Origin: Tistlia consotensis USBA 355
GTDB taxonomy: Bacteria > Pseudomonadota > Alphaproteobacteria > Kiloniellales > DSM-21159
Assembly (NCBI RefSeq): GCF_900177295.1
Contig: NZ_FWZX01000005.1
Location: 62,001-126,000 of the forward strand
Direction: 5' to 3'
Length of the DNA stretch: 64,000 nt
The notes below the pieces were generated by a model. It was not told the DNA's origin. It saw only the letters and a program-made list of their open reading frames with translations, and did no database searches. Made by a program: the position numbers and the translations under genes. This document shows positions 8,254 through 16,333 of the stretch, piece after piece. Position 1 is the first letter of the stretch, and every line of letters starts with the position of its first letter.

Positions 8254-9036
8254 ATGTTGACCGATGCAGAGCGGCAGGCCGCTGCCGACAGTCTCCTGAA
8301 AGCCGGGGAGACACGTGTCGTCGTTCCCCAGCTTTCGAAGACCTATCCCGGCATGACCATCGAGGATGCCTATGACGTGCAGCGGCGCTGGGCCGCGGGG
8401 CGGATTGCGAAAGGCGCCAAAGTCGCCGGCCGGAAGATCGGGCTCACCAGCCGCGCAATGCAGATGGCCTCCAGGATGACGGAGCCCGACTACGGCTTGA
8501 TCCTCGACGACGCGCTGTTCAACGACGGAGCCCGAATCCCGGCGGGCACCTTCATCAAGCCGCGTCTCGAGACGGAACTCGCCTTTGTCATGGGCGAGAA
8601 CCTCTCCGGGGCCGGTTGTCGCGTGCACGACGTCATGCGTGCGACCGAGTACGTCACGCCCGCCCTCGAGATCATCGACTATCGCACCGAGGTGCCGCGC
8701 CAGATTGTCGATACGATCGCCGACAACGCGGCCTTCGGCGCGATCGTCCTCGGCGGCAGGATCGTCGAGCCATTCGAGGTCGATGTGCGCTGGATCGGCG
8801 CCACGCTGTCGAAGAACGGCATCATCGAGGAATCGGGCGTCTCGGCTGCGGTGATGGGGCACCCCGCAGCCGGCATCGCCTGGCTGGTCAACAAGCTCGC
8901 GCCCCTCGGCGACGGCTTGAAGAAGGGAGAGGTCGTGCTCGGTGGTTCCTTCACGCGGCCTGTCGACATCGCCAGCGGCGATGTCATTCAGGCCGACTAC
9001 GGGCCACTGGGCGCCATCGGCGTCAGCTTCGCGTGA
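8254..9036 (+). CDS. 2-keto-4-pentenoate / 2-oxo-hept-3-ene-1,7-dioate hydratase family enzyme
   Basis: A 260-residue protein of the MhpD/HpaH hydratase family (fumarylacetoacetase C-terminal fold), which adds water to 2-hydroxydienoates in meta-cleavage routes. Metal-binding glutamates fall at Glu106 and Glu108 (RLETELAF) and Glu139 (ALEIIDYR), the positions known from MhpD. It starts 7 bp after the dioxygenase stop, so the two are co-transcribed. The pairing is unusual, since intradiol cleavage products are not substrates of this hydratase class; it may act as a decarboxylase/hydratase of another route or have a new substrate. I chose the ATG at 8254 because upstream sequence is the dioxygenase gene in another frame. 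Confidence 0.87.
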   Translation: MLTDAERQAAADSLLKAGETRVVVPQLSKTYPGMTIEDAYDVQRRWAAGRIAKGAKVAGRKIGLTSRAMQMASRMTEPDYGLILDDALFNDGARIPAGTFIKPRLETELAFVMGENLSGAGCRVHDVMRATEYVTPALEIIDYRTEVPRQIVDTIADNAAFGAIVLGGRIVEPFEVDVRWIGATLSKNGIIEESGVSAAVMGHPAAGIAWLVNKLAPLGDGLKKGEVVLGGSFTRPVDIASGDVIQADYGPLGAIGVSFA

Positions 9037-9137
9037 GCCCCATGATCTCAGGACGCATTCGCGTGCGGTCATCGGCTCGCGCGGAAGCGTGACCGGATCG
9101 AGGGCGGCAGCCCGCTCCCCTGCGGGAGGCCGCGCCC

Positions 9138-9899
9138 TCAGGTCTTGTAGTCCGGCTCCTCGCGGTCGAGGCGGCGCAGCAGGGCCGTCCACTCGAGCTG
9201 ACCGGCGGTCGGCGTGCCGACGTCGAACTGGCCGGCGGCGTGAGCGCAGACGTTGTCCGAGGGAATCACCAGCGGCCGGCCGCCGGCGAGCGCCGCGACC
9301 TGCAGCTCGCAGGCCTTGTTGAGGTAGTACATCAGGCTGAAGGCCTCGCCGACCGTGACGCCGACGGTCAGCAGGCCATGGTTCCTCAGGATCATGCACG
9401 GCTTGTCGCCGAGGTCACGCTGCAGGCGTCCGCGCTCGTCCAGGTCGAGCGCGATGCCCTCGTAGTCGTGGTAGGCGAGACGGCCGTGGAACTGCATCGA
9501 CATCTGGTTGATCGGCAGCAGGCCCTCCTGCTGCGCAGCCACGGCCATGCCGGCGACGGTGTGGGTGTGGACGACGCACTCAGCGTCGTGGCGCTGCTGG
9601 TGGATCGCGCTGTGGATCGTGAAGCCGGCCGGGTTGACCTCCCAGTCGCTGTCCTCGACCGGCCTGCCGTCGAGGTCGATCTTGACCAGGCTCGAGGCGG
9701 TGATCTCCTCGAACAGCAGGCCGTAGCCGTTGATCAGGAACTGGTCGCGGGTGCCGGGCACGCGCGCCGAGATGTGGGTGTAGACCAGATCGGTCATGCC
9801 GTAGCGCGCGACCAGGCGGTAGCAGGCCGCCAGCTCGACGCGGCGCTGCCACTCCTCGGCGCTCCAGCGGGCGGGACGGGCTTCTGCGAGATCGGTCAT
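9138..9899 (-). CDS. Class II aldolase/adducin family protein
   Basis: A 253-residue zinc aldolase/epimerase-family protein (L-fuculose-phosphate aldolase fold). Zinc-site histidines are visible in CVVHTHTVAGM and in LRNHGLLTVG, and the acidic/base region in FEEITASSLVKIDL. Family members act on sugar phosphates or are decarboxylases; no phosphate substrate can be assigned here. The start at 9899 has a GGGAG site. The gene converges on the dioxygenase/hydratase pair. Bases 9219-9363 are duplicated as a decayed fragment at 5835-5980. Confidence 0.85.
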   Translation of the reverse strand: MTDLAEARPARWSAEEWQRRVELAACYRLVARYGMTDLVYTHISARVPGTRDQFLINGYGLLFEEITASSLVKIDLDGRPVEDSDWEVNPAGFTIHSAIHQQRHDAECVVHTHTVAGMAVAAQQEGLLPINQMSMQFHGRLAYHDYEGIALDLDERGRLQRDLGDKPCMILRNHGLLTVGVTVGEAFSLMYYLNKACELQVAALAGGRPLVIPSDNVCAHAAGQFDVGTPTAGQLEWTALLRRLDREEPDYKT

Positions 9900-9959
9900 G
9901 GCGGGCTCCCTGGCTAGGTCGGCGGGAGCTTAAGGCGGCGGCGGGCGGCATTTCCAGTC

Positions 9960-10094
9960 CCCTCTCCGCCCCGGGGGGCGGAGAGGGTCAGGGAGAGGTG
10001 AGGCGTCACCGCCTCGAAGAGCCGCCGTCGCCTTTTCCCGGGGGCGACTCCCCCACCTCTCCCCGGCCCTCTCCGCCCCCCGGGGCGGAGAGGG
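9960..10094. repeat. Compound palindromic repeat, two 13-bp hairpins in mirrored arrangement
   Basis: Two perfect hairpins with 13-bp arms (CCCTCTCCGCCCC / GGGGCGGAGAGGG, 2-nt loops) lie at 9960-9987 and 10067-10094. Between them, GGGAGAGGTGAGG near the left and CCCACCTCTCC near the right also pair, so the whole is a nested inverted repeat. A similar element lies at 20972-21113. It overlaps the 3' end of the acyl-activating gene that ends at 10006 and encodes its last residues. Such dispersed palindromes are known in many high-GC genomes; the origin here is unknown. Confidence 0.75.
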
Positions 10095-12789
10095 AGGACT
10101 CGGAGCTGCGCAGCGGCGGATCGTCAGGGATCAGCGCGGCGACCCGCTGCCGCAGGGCCTCGGCGATGCGCTCGGCCTCGCTCTCGGCGCTCCCCTCACT
10201 GGCCAGTTCGGCCGCGGTCGCCGGCGCGCCGATGAACGCGCGGATCCTGCGCAGGCGCGGCCAGGCGCGGTGGCGCGGCCAGGCGTCGAAGGTGCCGTCG
10301 AGGTAGAGCGGCACGATCGGCAGGTCGCGCCCCTGCACCACCTCGCCGACACCGGGCAGGAAGCGCTGCAGGTGGCCGTCGGGCGTGCGCCAGCTCTCCG
10401 GGAACCAGACCAGGCCCTCGCCGCGCTCCAGCACCGCCTTGCCCGCCTCCAGGACGTTGCGCGCGTCGCGCTCGTCGACCGGGAAGACCCGGAAGATCCG
10501 GCAGAAGAGGCGGCTGGCCGGACCGCCGAACAGCCGGCCGCGCTCGCCACTCCAGGTCAGGCGGCGGCGCAGGCGCGGCGTCAGCGCGGCGGCGACGACG
10601 CCGGGGTCCAGGTCGCTGGCGTGGTTGGCGACGACCAGGAAGGGCGCGTCGGCCGGCAGCTTCTCGCGGCCCCGCGTCTCGAAGCGGAACAGCAGGGCCG
10701 CGACCAGCGCGTTCAGGCGGTAGCCGAGCTCGGCGGCGGCGCGCAGCGGCCAGGAGCGCCGGCCGAGCCAGTCGTCGAGGTCGGGCGCCGCCGCCCTGCC
10801 CTCGCCCGGCTCGGCCTCGCGCACGGCCTCCAGCAGGTCACGCACCGTCGCGAGCCGCGCGACCGTCTCGTCCGACAGCGTGAGGCCGAGCCGGCTCTCG
10901 AGCTCCAGCGAGACCGAGACCCAGCCGAGCGAGTCGATGTTGAGGTCCATCGCCAGGTCGGCGTCCGGGTCCAGGCGATCGCCGGGCGCCCGCGCCTTCA
11001 GGATCTCGGCCGCGACCGACGCCTTGGGGTCGGCCAGCAGCGCGCGGTCCGCGGCGCTCGGCTCCTTCGGCTCGGGCTGCCGGCCGGCCTTGGCGTCCGC
11101 GTAGAGCTTCGGCAGCAGGAAGCGCCGGAACTTGCCGAGCCGCGTGCGCGGCAGCGGCTCGCGCACCAGCGCGAGGCCGGAGAGGCGCTGGTAGGCCGGC
11201 AGGGCGTGGCCGAGCTCGGTCAGGCTGACCCGCACCGCCTCCTCCGGCCGGGTCAGGCCGGCCGCATTGATCGCCGCCTGGTCGGGCAGCACCAGGGCGA
11301 CCAGGGTGCCGTCCTTCTCCAGCACCGCGACCTCCTGGACATAGTCCGACCTGCCGAAGTGCTTCTCGATCTCCTCCGGGAAGACGTTCTTGCCGCCGCC
11401 GAGCACGATCAGCTCCTTGGCGCGGCCGGTCACGAAGAGGTAGCCGTCCCGGTCGATGTGGCCGAGGTCGCCGGTCCGCAGCCAGCCGTCCTCGGTGAAG
11501 GCCTTGGCGTTGGCCTCGTCGTTGTTCCGGTAGCCGGCGAAGACGCTCGGGCCCTTCAGCTGGATCTCGCCGCCCGCGTCCGCCCCGGCCGTGTCCCCCT
11601 CGGCCGTGTCCCCCCCGGCCGTGTCCTGGCGGTCCTCCGTCTCCTCGAGCGGCCGGATGCGCATCTCGCCGACGCCGAAGGGCTTGCCCTCGCTGCCCAG
11701 GCGCGTCGCGCCGGGGACGTTGCCGGTGAAGACCGAGGCGGTCTCGGCGAGGCCATAGCCGCTGCGCACGTCCCAGCCGATCACCGCCAGCTTCTTCTCG
11801 GTCTGCCAGTCCAGCTTGGCGCCGCCCGAGACCAGCAGGCGCAGGCCCGGCGCGATCCTCGCCCGCATGAAGCCGAAGAGGCGCCGGCCGAGGTTGAAGC
11901 CGGTCCGGCGCCGGACCCACCAGGCGAGGTCGAACAGGCGGCGGATGAGCCCCGCGGCCAGGCGGCCGCGCGCCGCGACCTGGCCGTCGACCGCGGCGAC
12001 CAGGGCCGCATAGAGGCGCGGGACGCCGATCAGCAGGGTCGGCCCGGCCTCGCTCAGGGCGGTGCGCAGCAGCGGCCCGGTGACGCCCTCGGGAAAGATC
12101 ACCGAGGCGCCGAGATGCAGCGGCGTCAGCAGGCCGACGGTCTGCGGATAGACGTGGTGCAGCGGCAGCGGCAACAGGAAGCGGTCGCCCTCCCAGGCGA
12201 GGCCGCTGGCGGCGAGCGCCTCGATGTTGGCCCAGAGGTTCGCGTAGGTCAGGGCGAAGACCTTGGGCGCGCCGGTCGTGCCGGAGGTGTGCACCAGCAT
12301 CGCCTCGCTCGAGGCCGCCACCGCCGGCAGCGGCTCCTCGCCGTCGGACAGCAGCGCGCGCCAGAGCGGCACGCCCTCGTCGTTGTCCTCCAGGGCGTAG
12401 AGCGCGACGCCGAGCCTCTCGGCCAGGGGCTTCGCGTCGGTCAGGTGGTGCCTGCCGGCGAAGAGGAAGCGGCAGCCGGCATCGCGCGTCTGCTGCTCCA
12501 GCTCCTCGGGACCGGCCAGCTCGTCGACCGCCGAGGCGAGGCCGGCGGCGGCCCCGGTGGCCAGGCGCACGATCACCCAGGCGGCCGAGTTCTGGCCGAC
12601 GATGCCGACGCTCTGGCCGGGCTGCAGGCCGGCGCCGACCAGGCCGTGGGCGAGGCGGCGGGCCTGGCGGGCCAGCTCGGCTGCGTCCAGCGTCTCGATC
12701 CTCTCGCCCTCCAGCCACTGCAGGGCCGGCTGGCCGCCGCGGCGCTCGAGGGCGTCGAGCAGGGTGCCGATGGTCCAGCCGTCGCTCAT
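10006..12789 (-). CDS. Acyl-CoA/ACP synthetase - acyl carrier - acyltransferase fusion
   Basis: A 927-residue three-domain protein. Residues about 1-570 are an AMP-forming acyl-activating domain (P-loop HTSGTTGAPK at 167-176, SGYGLAETASVF at 343-354, LRTGDLGHIDRDGY at 437-450). Residues about 585-660 are an acyl carrier domain with the phosphopantetheine serine at Ser620 (LNIDSLGW). Residues about 700-890 are a PlsC-type acyltransferase with NHxxxxD at 722-728 (NHASDLD) and WFPESWRTPDG. It probably activates a fatty acid, holds it on its own carrier and passes it to a lysolipid, like Aas but in reverse domain order and with a built-in carrier. The last 30 or so residues (Gly/Ser-rich) are encoded by a palindromic repeat. 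The start at 12789 has a GGGAGCGG site. Confidence 0.85.
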   Translation of the reverse strand: MSDGWTIGTLLDALERRGGQPALQWLEGERIETLDAAELARQARRLAHGLVGAGLQPGQSVGIVGQNSAAWVIVRLATGAAAGLASAVDELAGPEELEQQTRDAGCRFLFAGRHHLTDAKPLAERLGVALYALEDNDEGVPLWRALLSDGEEPLPAVAASSEAMLVHTSGTTGAPKVFALTYANLWANIEALAASGLAWEGDRFLLPLPLHHVYPQTVGLLTPLHLGASVIFPEGVTGPLLRTALSEAGPTLLIGVPRLYAALVAAVDGQVAARGRLAAGLIRRLFDLAWWVRRRTGFNLGRRLFGFMRARIAPGLRLLVSGGAKLDWQTEKKLAVIGWDVRSGYGLAETASVFTGNVPGATRLGSEGKPFGVGEMRIRPLEETEDRQDTAGGDTAEGDTAGADAGGEIQLKGPSVFAGYRNNDEANAKAFTEDGWLRTGDLGHIDRDGYLFVTGRAKELIVLGGGKNVFPEEIEKHFGRSDYVQEVAVLEKDGTLVALVLPDQAAINAAGLTRPEEAVRVSLTELGHALPAYQRLSGLALVREPLPRTRLGKFRRFLLPKLYADAKAGRQPEPKEPSAADRALLADPKASVAAEILKARAPGDRLDPDADLAMDLNIDSLGWVSVSLELESRLGLTLSDETVARLATVRDLLEAVREAEPGEGRAAAPDLDDWLGRRSWPLRAAAELGYRLNALVAALLFRFETRGREKLPADAPFLVVANHASDLDPGVVAAALTPRLRRRLTWSGERGRLFGGPASRLFCRIFRVFPVDERDARNVLEAGKAVLERGEGLVWFPESWRTPDGHLQRFLPGVGEVVQGRDLPIVPLYLDGTFDAWPRHRAWPRLRRIRAFIGAPATAAELASEGSAESEAERIAEALRQRVAALIPDDPPLRSSESSLSAPGGGEGRGEVGESPPGKGDGGSSRR
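11586..11630 (-). repeat. Three-copy 15-bp tandem repeat inside the acyl-activating gene
   Basis: GGCCGTGTCCCCC-type units of 15 bp occur three times in a row with small changes, encoding repeats DTAGG, DTAEG, DTAGA (residues about 389-405) in a loop of the AMP-binding domain. In-frame units make this a likely length-variable spot. Confidence 0.65.
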
Positions 12790-12928
12790 GCCCGCTCCCT
12801 TGCCGGTGGAATCGCCCCGTCCCCGCCGCCGGCCGCAGCCGCCCGCCGGGCCGCCCGCTGGGCCGGCGGGCCGACCGAGCGCGAGTCGGGGAAACCGGCC
12901 GGGCCGGCCCGCGGTTCCCGACGCAGTC

Positions 12929-13594
12929 TCAGCTGAGGTGCTTCTGGCAGAGGTGGCGGATCTCGATCCGGGCGTTCTGCAACCCGTACTTGGCGCCGCC
13001 GCGCGGCGCGACCATCTGCAGGGCCAGGGTGTCGCGGCTCTGCGGGCTGGCGACCCGCATGCCCTCGAAGACGAGGGGCTGGACCGGCCCCATGCCGACG
13101 GTCTGGAGAGCCAGCAGGCCGCTGCCCGTGTTGTCCCCGGCAGCCGGCAGGATCTGCTCGGCCGGCCCGTAGGTCGCGAAGTTCTCGGCGTAGTCGCGGC
13201 CCTGCAGGGTCTTGATGTAGCCGTCCGTCCGGCCGTAGGGCAGCCGCACGACGCCGAGCACCAGGCGGTCGGCACCGCCCGGGCCGCCGACCGCGTTGCC
13301 GCAGACCTGCATCACCACGAGGTGGGTGATGTGGCTGCAGGCGGCGCGCAGGCAGTAGCCGACGACGATGCCGCCGTCGGCCTGGGCCTTGATCTGCTCG
13401 ATCGTCTCGCCCTTGTGCACGCGGCTGCCGATGCCGAGCTGGCCGCCGGGCACCGGCATGTAGAGCTCCGGCGAGGGAATCAGCCGGCGCAGCGGGTCGC
13501 GATCGATCGACGCCGAGCCGGCGCGCGTCGCCGGGACGGCCGAGACGGCGGTCAGCAGAACCCCGAGCAGCAGGGCGAAGACGGCGGATCTCAC
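12929..13594 (-). CDS. Exported protein of unknown function
   Basis: A 221-residue protein with an N-terminal signal peptide (hydrophobic residues about 4-20, then PATRAGS). Four cysteines (YCLRAACSH, VMQVCGN and HLCQKH near the end) could form disulphides in the periplasm. The middle part (QLGIGSRVHKGETIEQIKAQ) contains no motif I recognise. The start is GTG at 13594 with AAAGGA upstream; no ATG gives a full signal peptide. It lies upstream of the acyl-activating gene on the same strand, 139 bp away, so it is probably a separate unit. Confidence 0.7.
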   Translation of the reverse strand: MRSAVFALLLGVLLTAVSAVPATRAGSASIDRDPLRRLIPSPELYMPVPGGQLGIGSRVHKGETIEQIKAQADGGIVVGYCLRAACSHITHLVVMQVCGNAVGGPGGADRLVLGVVRLPYGRTDGYIKTLQGRDYAENFATYGPAEQILPAAGDNTGSGLLALQTVGMGPVQPLVFEGMRVASPQSRDTLALQMVAPRGGAKYGLQNARIEIRHLCQKHLS

Positions 13595-13691
13595 GGCCTC
13601 GGTCCTTTCAGACAGTCAGCCACGTCACCAATCTAGCGCAGCGCGGCCGTCCCGGCGAGCCGTCGCGGGCGGGCGGCGGGCGGCGGGCCCC

Positions 13692-14495
13692 TCACCTGCC
13701 CTGCGCGAGCAATCCGATCAGCCGCTCCAGGTAGCGCCTGGCCTCCGTCGGATCGCCGAGGCGCAGGCCCGCCGCGGTCTCGCGGTCCTCCTCGCCCTCC
13801 AGGACGATGCAGACGCCGCGACCGGCCAGCGCCTCGAAGGCGGTCTCGTCGGTCGTGTCGTCGCCGAGGAAGATCGGCAGGCTCTCCGCACCGATGCCCT
13901 CCTCCTCCGTCAGCGCGACGATGGCCCGGCCCTTGTTCCAGTCGAGCGCCGGCTGCAGCTCCAGCACCTTCTTGCCGGACAGGCCCTTGAGCTGCGGGTG
14001 CCGGGCGAGCTGGGCGGCGACGGCGTCGCGCACCGCCTGGACGGCCTCGGGCGCGACGTGGCGGTAGTGGATCGCGATCGAGAAGCGCTTGCGCTCCAGC
14101 AGCACGCCCTCGATGCCGCCGATGCCCTGCTCCAGGGCCGCGCCGGCCGCCTCGACGTGCGGCACCAGGGCGGCGACCTCCGGCGGCTGGGCCGTGCTGC
14201 CGTCGGGATGCAGGATGTCGAAGCCGTGCTCGCCGGCAAAGGTCAGGCCCTCGACGCCGACCAGCCGGCGCAGGGTCGCGAGGTCGCGGCCGCTGACCAG
14301 CGCGACCGGGCAGAGCGCGGCCAGCCGCTCGAGCACGGCGCGGACCGGGGCCGCCAGCACGGCCTGCTCCGGCCGCGCGGCGATCGGCGTCAGCGTGCCG
14401 TCGTAGTCGAGGAAGACGGCCGGCCGGCGCCCGGCGAGCCGGCGCTCCAGATCGTCGAAGCGCTCCAGCGCCGAGGGCAGCTCGGAGATCAGCAC
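13692..14495 (-). CDS. otsB: Trehalose-6-phosphate phosphatase
   Basis: A 267-residue HAD-superfamily enzyme that removes phosphate from trehalose-6-phosphate. Motif I is FLDYDGTLTP (nucleophile Asp and acid/base Asp), motif II is in VALVSGRD, and the acidic motif is FLGDDTTDETAF; FAGEHGFDI is the family's substrate region. The start is GTG at 14495 after GGGAGGGAGA. No otsA (synthase) gene is visible nearby. Length is normal. It probably serves osmoprotection. Confidence 0.93.
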   Translation of the reverse strand: MLISELPSALERFDDLERRLAGRRPAVFLDYDGTLTPIAARPEQAVLAAPVRAVLERLAALCPVALVSGRDLATLRRLVGVEGLTFAGEHGFDILHPDGSTAQPPEVAALVPHVEAAGAALEQGIGGIEGVLLERKRFSIAIHYRHVAPEAVQAVRDAVAAQLARHPQLKGLSGKKVLELQPALDWNKGRAIVALTEEEGIGAESLPIFLGDDTTDETAFEALAGRGVCIVLEGEEDRETAAGLRLGDPTEARRYLERLIGLLAQGR

Positions 14496-14717
14496 CTGTC
14501 GGGGTCTCCCTCCCGGTTCCGGCCGACCGGGCCGCGCGGCGCAAAAGGCCCGCCGGAGGTGGCGCCGGGCCGACGTGCGCCGCTGATAGCACAGGCGGGC
14601 ACGGCCTTCGACCCCGGCGGCGCCGCGCAGTCCGACGTTGCGCCGGCGCCGATCGATCCCGACTTCTTGGCCTGTCGATCCCGCCCTGCCCGCCGCCACG
14701 ATCCGGATCCGCCGCCG

Positions 14718-16013
14718 ATGCCCCTGTCCTCCAGCGCCCCGAGCTCGCCCCGCGACCCGGCCCTTCCGACCGGGCCGGCCAACGATGCGGCAAAGCGCCG
14801 GGCGCTGCGGCGGCACCGCTTCTGGGCGACCTTCCTGCTGGTCGCCGTCGGCGCCGGCTTCGTCGCCGCGCTGCGGGTGCCGCAGCCGGGCTTCTGGGTC
14901 GAGCTGGCCAGGGCCGGCTGCGAGGCGGCGCTGGTCGGCGGCCTCGCCGACTGGTTCGCGGTCACCGCGCTGTTCCGCCGGCCGCTCGGCCTGCCGATCC
15001 CGCACACCGCCGTCATCCCGAACAACCAGGCGCGCATCGGCGAAGGCCTCGGCCGCTTCGTCGAGCACAACTTCCTGCAGCCGGAGCTGATTGCCGGCAA
15101 GCTGCTGCACGCCCGCCCGGCGGCCCGCGTCGCCGACTGGCTGGCCGAGCGCGAGCACGCCGAGCTGATCGTCGAGCGGATCGCCGCCGCGGCGCCGGTC
15201 GCCCTGCGCTCGATCCAGGACCGCGAGATCCGCCGCTTCGTCGCCGGCGCGCTGGAGCGGGAGCTCAGGGGCCAGGACCTGGCGCCGCTGCTCGGCCGCC
15301 TGCTCGCCCTGCTGCGCGAGGGCGACCGGCACCAGGAGCTCTTCGACCAGGCGGTCGGCACGGCGCGGCGCTTCCTGGCCGACAACCGGGAGCGGGTCTT
15401 CCGCACCATCGCCGACCGCAGCCGCTGGTACGTGCCCCGGACGGTCGACCGCAAGGTCGCGGCCGCCCTGATCGAGGGCGCCGACGAGATCCTGGCAGAG
15501 CTCGGCGCCCAGGACCACGAGGCGCGGCGGCGCTTCGACCAGGCGGTCGCGCAGTGGATCGAGGAGCTGCACAGCGCGCCGGAGGCCCGCGCGAAGGTCG
15601 CCGAGTGGCGCGACCGGCTGCTCGCCAATCCGGAGATGCGGCGCTACCTGGCCGGCCTCGGCGGCGAGCTGCGCGAGCGCCTGATCGCCGGGCTGGAGAA
15701 CCCGGACTCGACGCTGCGCCGGGGCCTCGTCGAGAGCCTGCAGGCCCTGGCCCGGGCGCTCGCCCGCGACCCGCACATGCAGGAGCGCTTCGACCGCCGC
15801 CTCGCCGAGATCGTGCGCGGCCTCGTGCCGCCCTTCCGGCACGAGATCGGCGGCTTCATCGCCGAGGTCGTCAGGAGCTGGGAGAGCCGCACCGTGGTCG
15901 AGCGGATCGAGCTCGCGGTCGGCCGCGACCTGCAGTACATCCGGGTCAACGGCACCCTGGTCGGCGCCGCCGTCGGCTGCGCGCTGTTCCTGGTCACGCA
16001 CTATCTCGTCTGA
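14718..16013 (+). CDS. DUF445 family membrane protein
   Basis: A 431-residue protein with a membrane segment near the N-terminus (FWATFLLVAVGAGFVAALRV, residues about 35-54), the DUF445 signature GGLADWFAVTALFRRPLG, a long helical and charged middle part, and a second membrane segment at the C-terminus (GTLVGAAVGCALFLVTHYLV). Members are inner-membrane proteins of unknown function, some linked to envelope structure. The ATG at 14718 is the first good start in this frame after the divergent otsB region. Confidence 0.88.
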   Translation: MPLSSSAPSSPRDPALPTGPANDAAKRRALRRHRFWATFLLVAVGAGFVAALRVPQPGFWVELARAGCEAALVGGLADWFAVTALFRRPLGLPIPHTAVIPNNQARIGEGLGRFVEHNFLQPELIAGKLLHARPAARVADWLAEREHAELIVERIAAAAPVALRSIQDREIRRFVAGALERELRGQDLAPLLGRLLALLREGDRHQELFDQAVGTARRFLADNRERVFRTIADRSRWYVPRTVDRKVAAALIEGADEILAELGAQDHEARRRFDQAVAQWIEELHSAPEARAKVAEWRDRLLANPEMRRYLAGLGGELRERLIAGLENPDSTLRRGLVESLQALARALARDPHMQERFDRRLAEIVRGLVPPFRHEIGGFIAEVVRSWESRTVVERIELAVGRDLQYIRVNGTLVGAAVGCALFLVTHYLV

Positions 16014-16111
16014 GCCGCGCCCGCGCGATAGTCTGGCGGCCTCTCGGAGGCGTCCGGAACGCATCGAGCGACACGCGCATTCGCAAGGGTGCGTCATGGA
16101 AAGGAACGACG

Positions 16112-16309
16112 ATGGGCGCTCCCGAGGATCCGCGGAAGATCAGCGATGTCACGGCGCGCGGCGAGGTCTACGAGGCCATGGACACCTACGGGCTGACCGA
16201 GGCGCAGGACATCGCGCAGCACCTCAACCTGCCGCTCGCCCAGGTCGAGCGCGTGCTGCGCAACCTCCAGACCGAGCTGCCGCTCGACGACCTCGGCGAG
16301 GAGCCCTGA
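16112..16309 (+). CDS. 65-residue helix-turn-helix-like protein
   Basis: A small protein with a ribosome site (AAAGGAACG) before ATG. Residues about 10-55 look like a winged-helix or HTH core (ARGEVYEAMDTYGLTEAQDI, then LNLPLAQVERVLRNLQTEL), with an acidic end (DDLGEEP). The composition fits a small DNA-binding or adaptor protein. I recognise no named family. It follows the DUF445 gene by 98 bp and converges on the DUF4396 gene. Confidence 0.7.
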   Translation: MGAPEDPRKISDVTARGEVYEAMDTYGLTEAQDIAQHLNLPLAQVERVLRNLQTELPLDDLGEEP

Positions 16310-16333
16310 GCGGCGCGCCCGCCTCCGCGCGCC

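Noticed and set aside
9960-10094. Palindromic repeat as insertion sequence or CRISPR repeat
   Set aside because: There is no transposase, no target duplication and no regularly spaced unit series.
12790-13275. Upstream extension of the acyl-activating frame to 13275
   Set aside because: The added part overlaps the exported-protein gene in another frame and shows no domain; the start at 12789 has a ribosome site.
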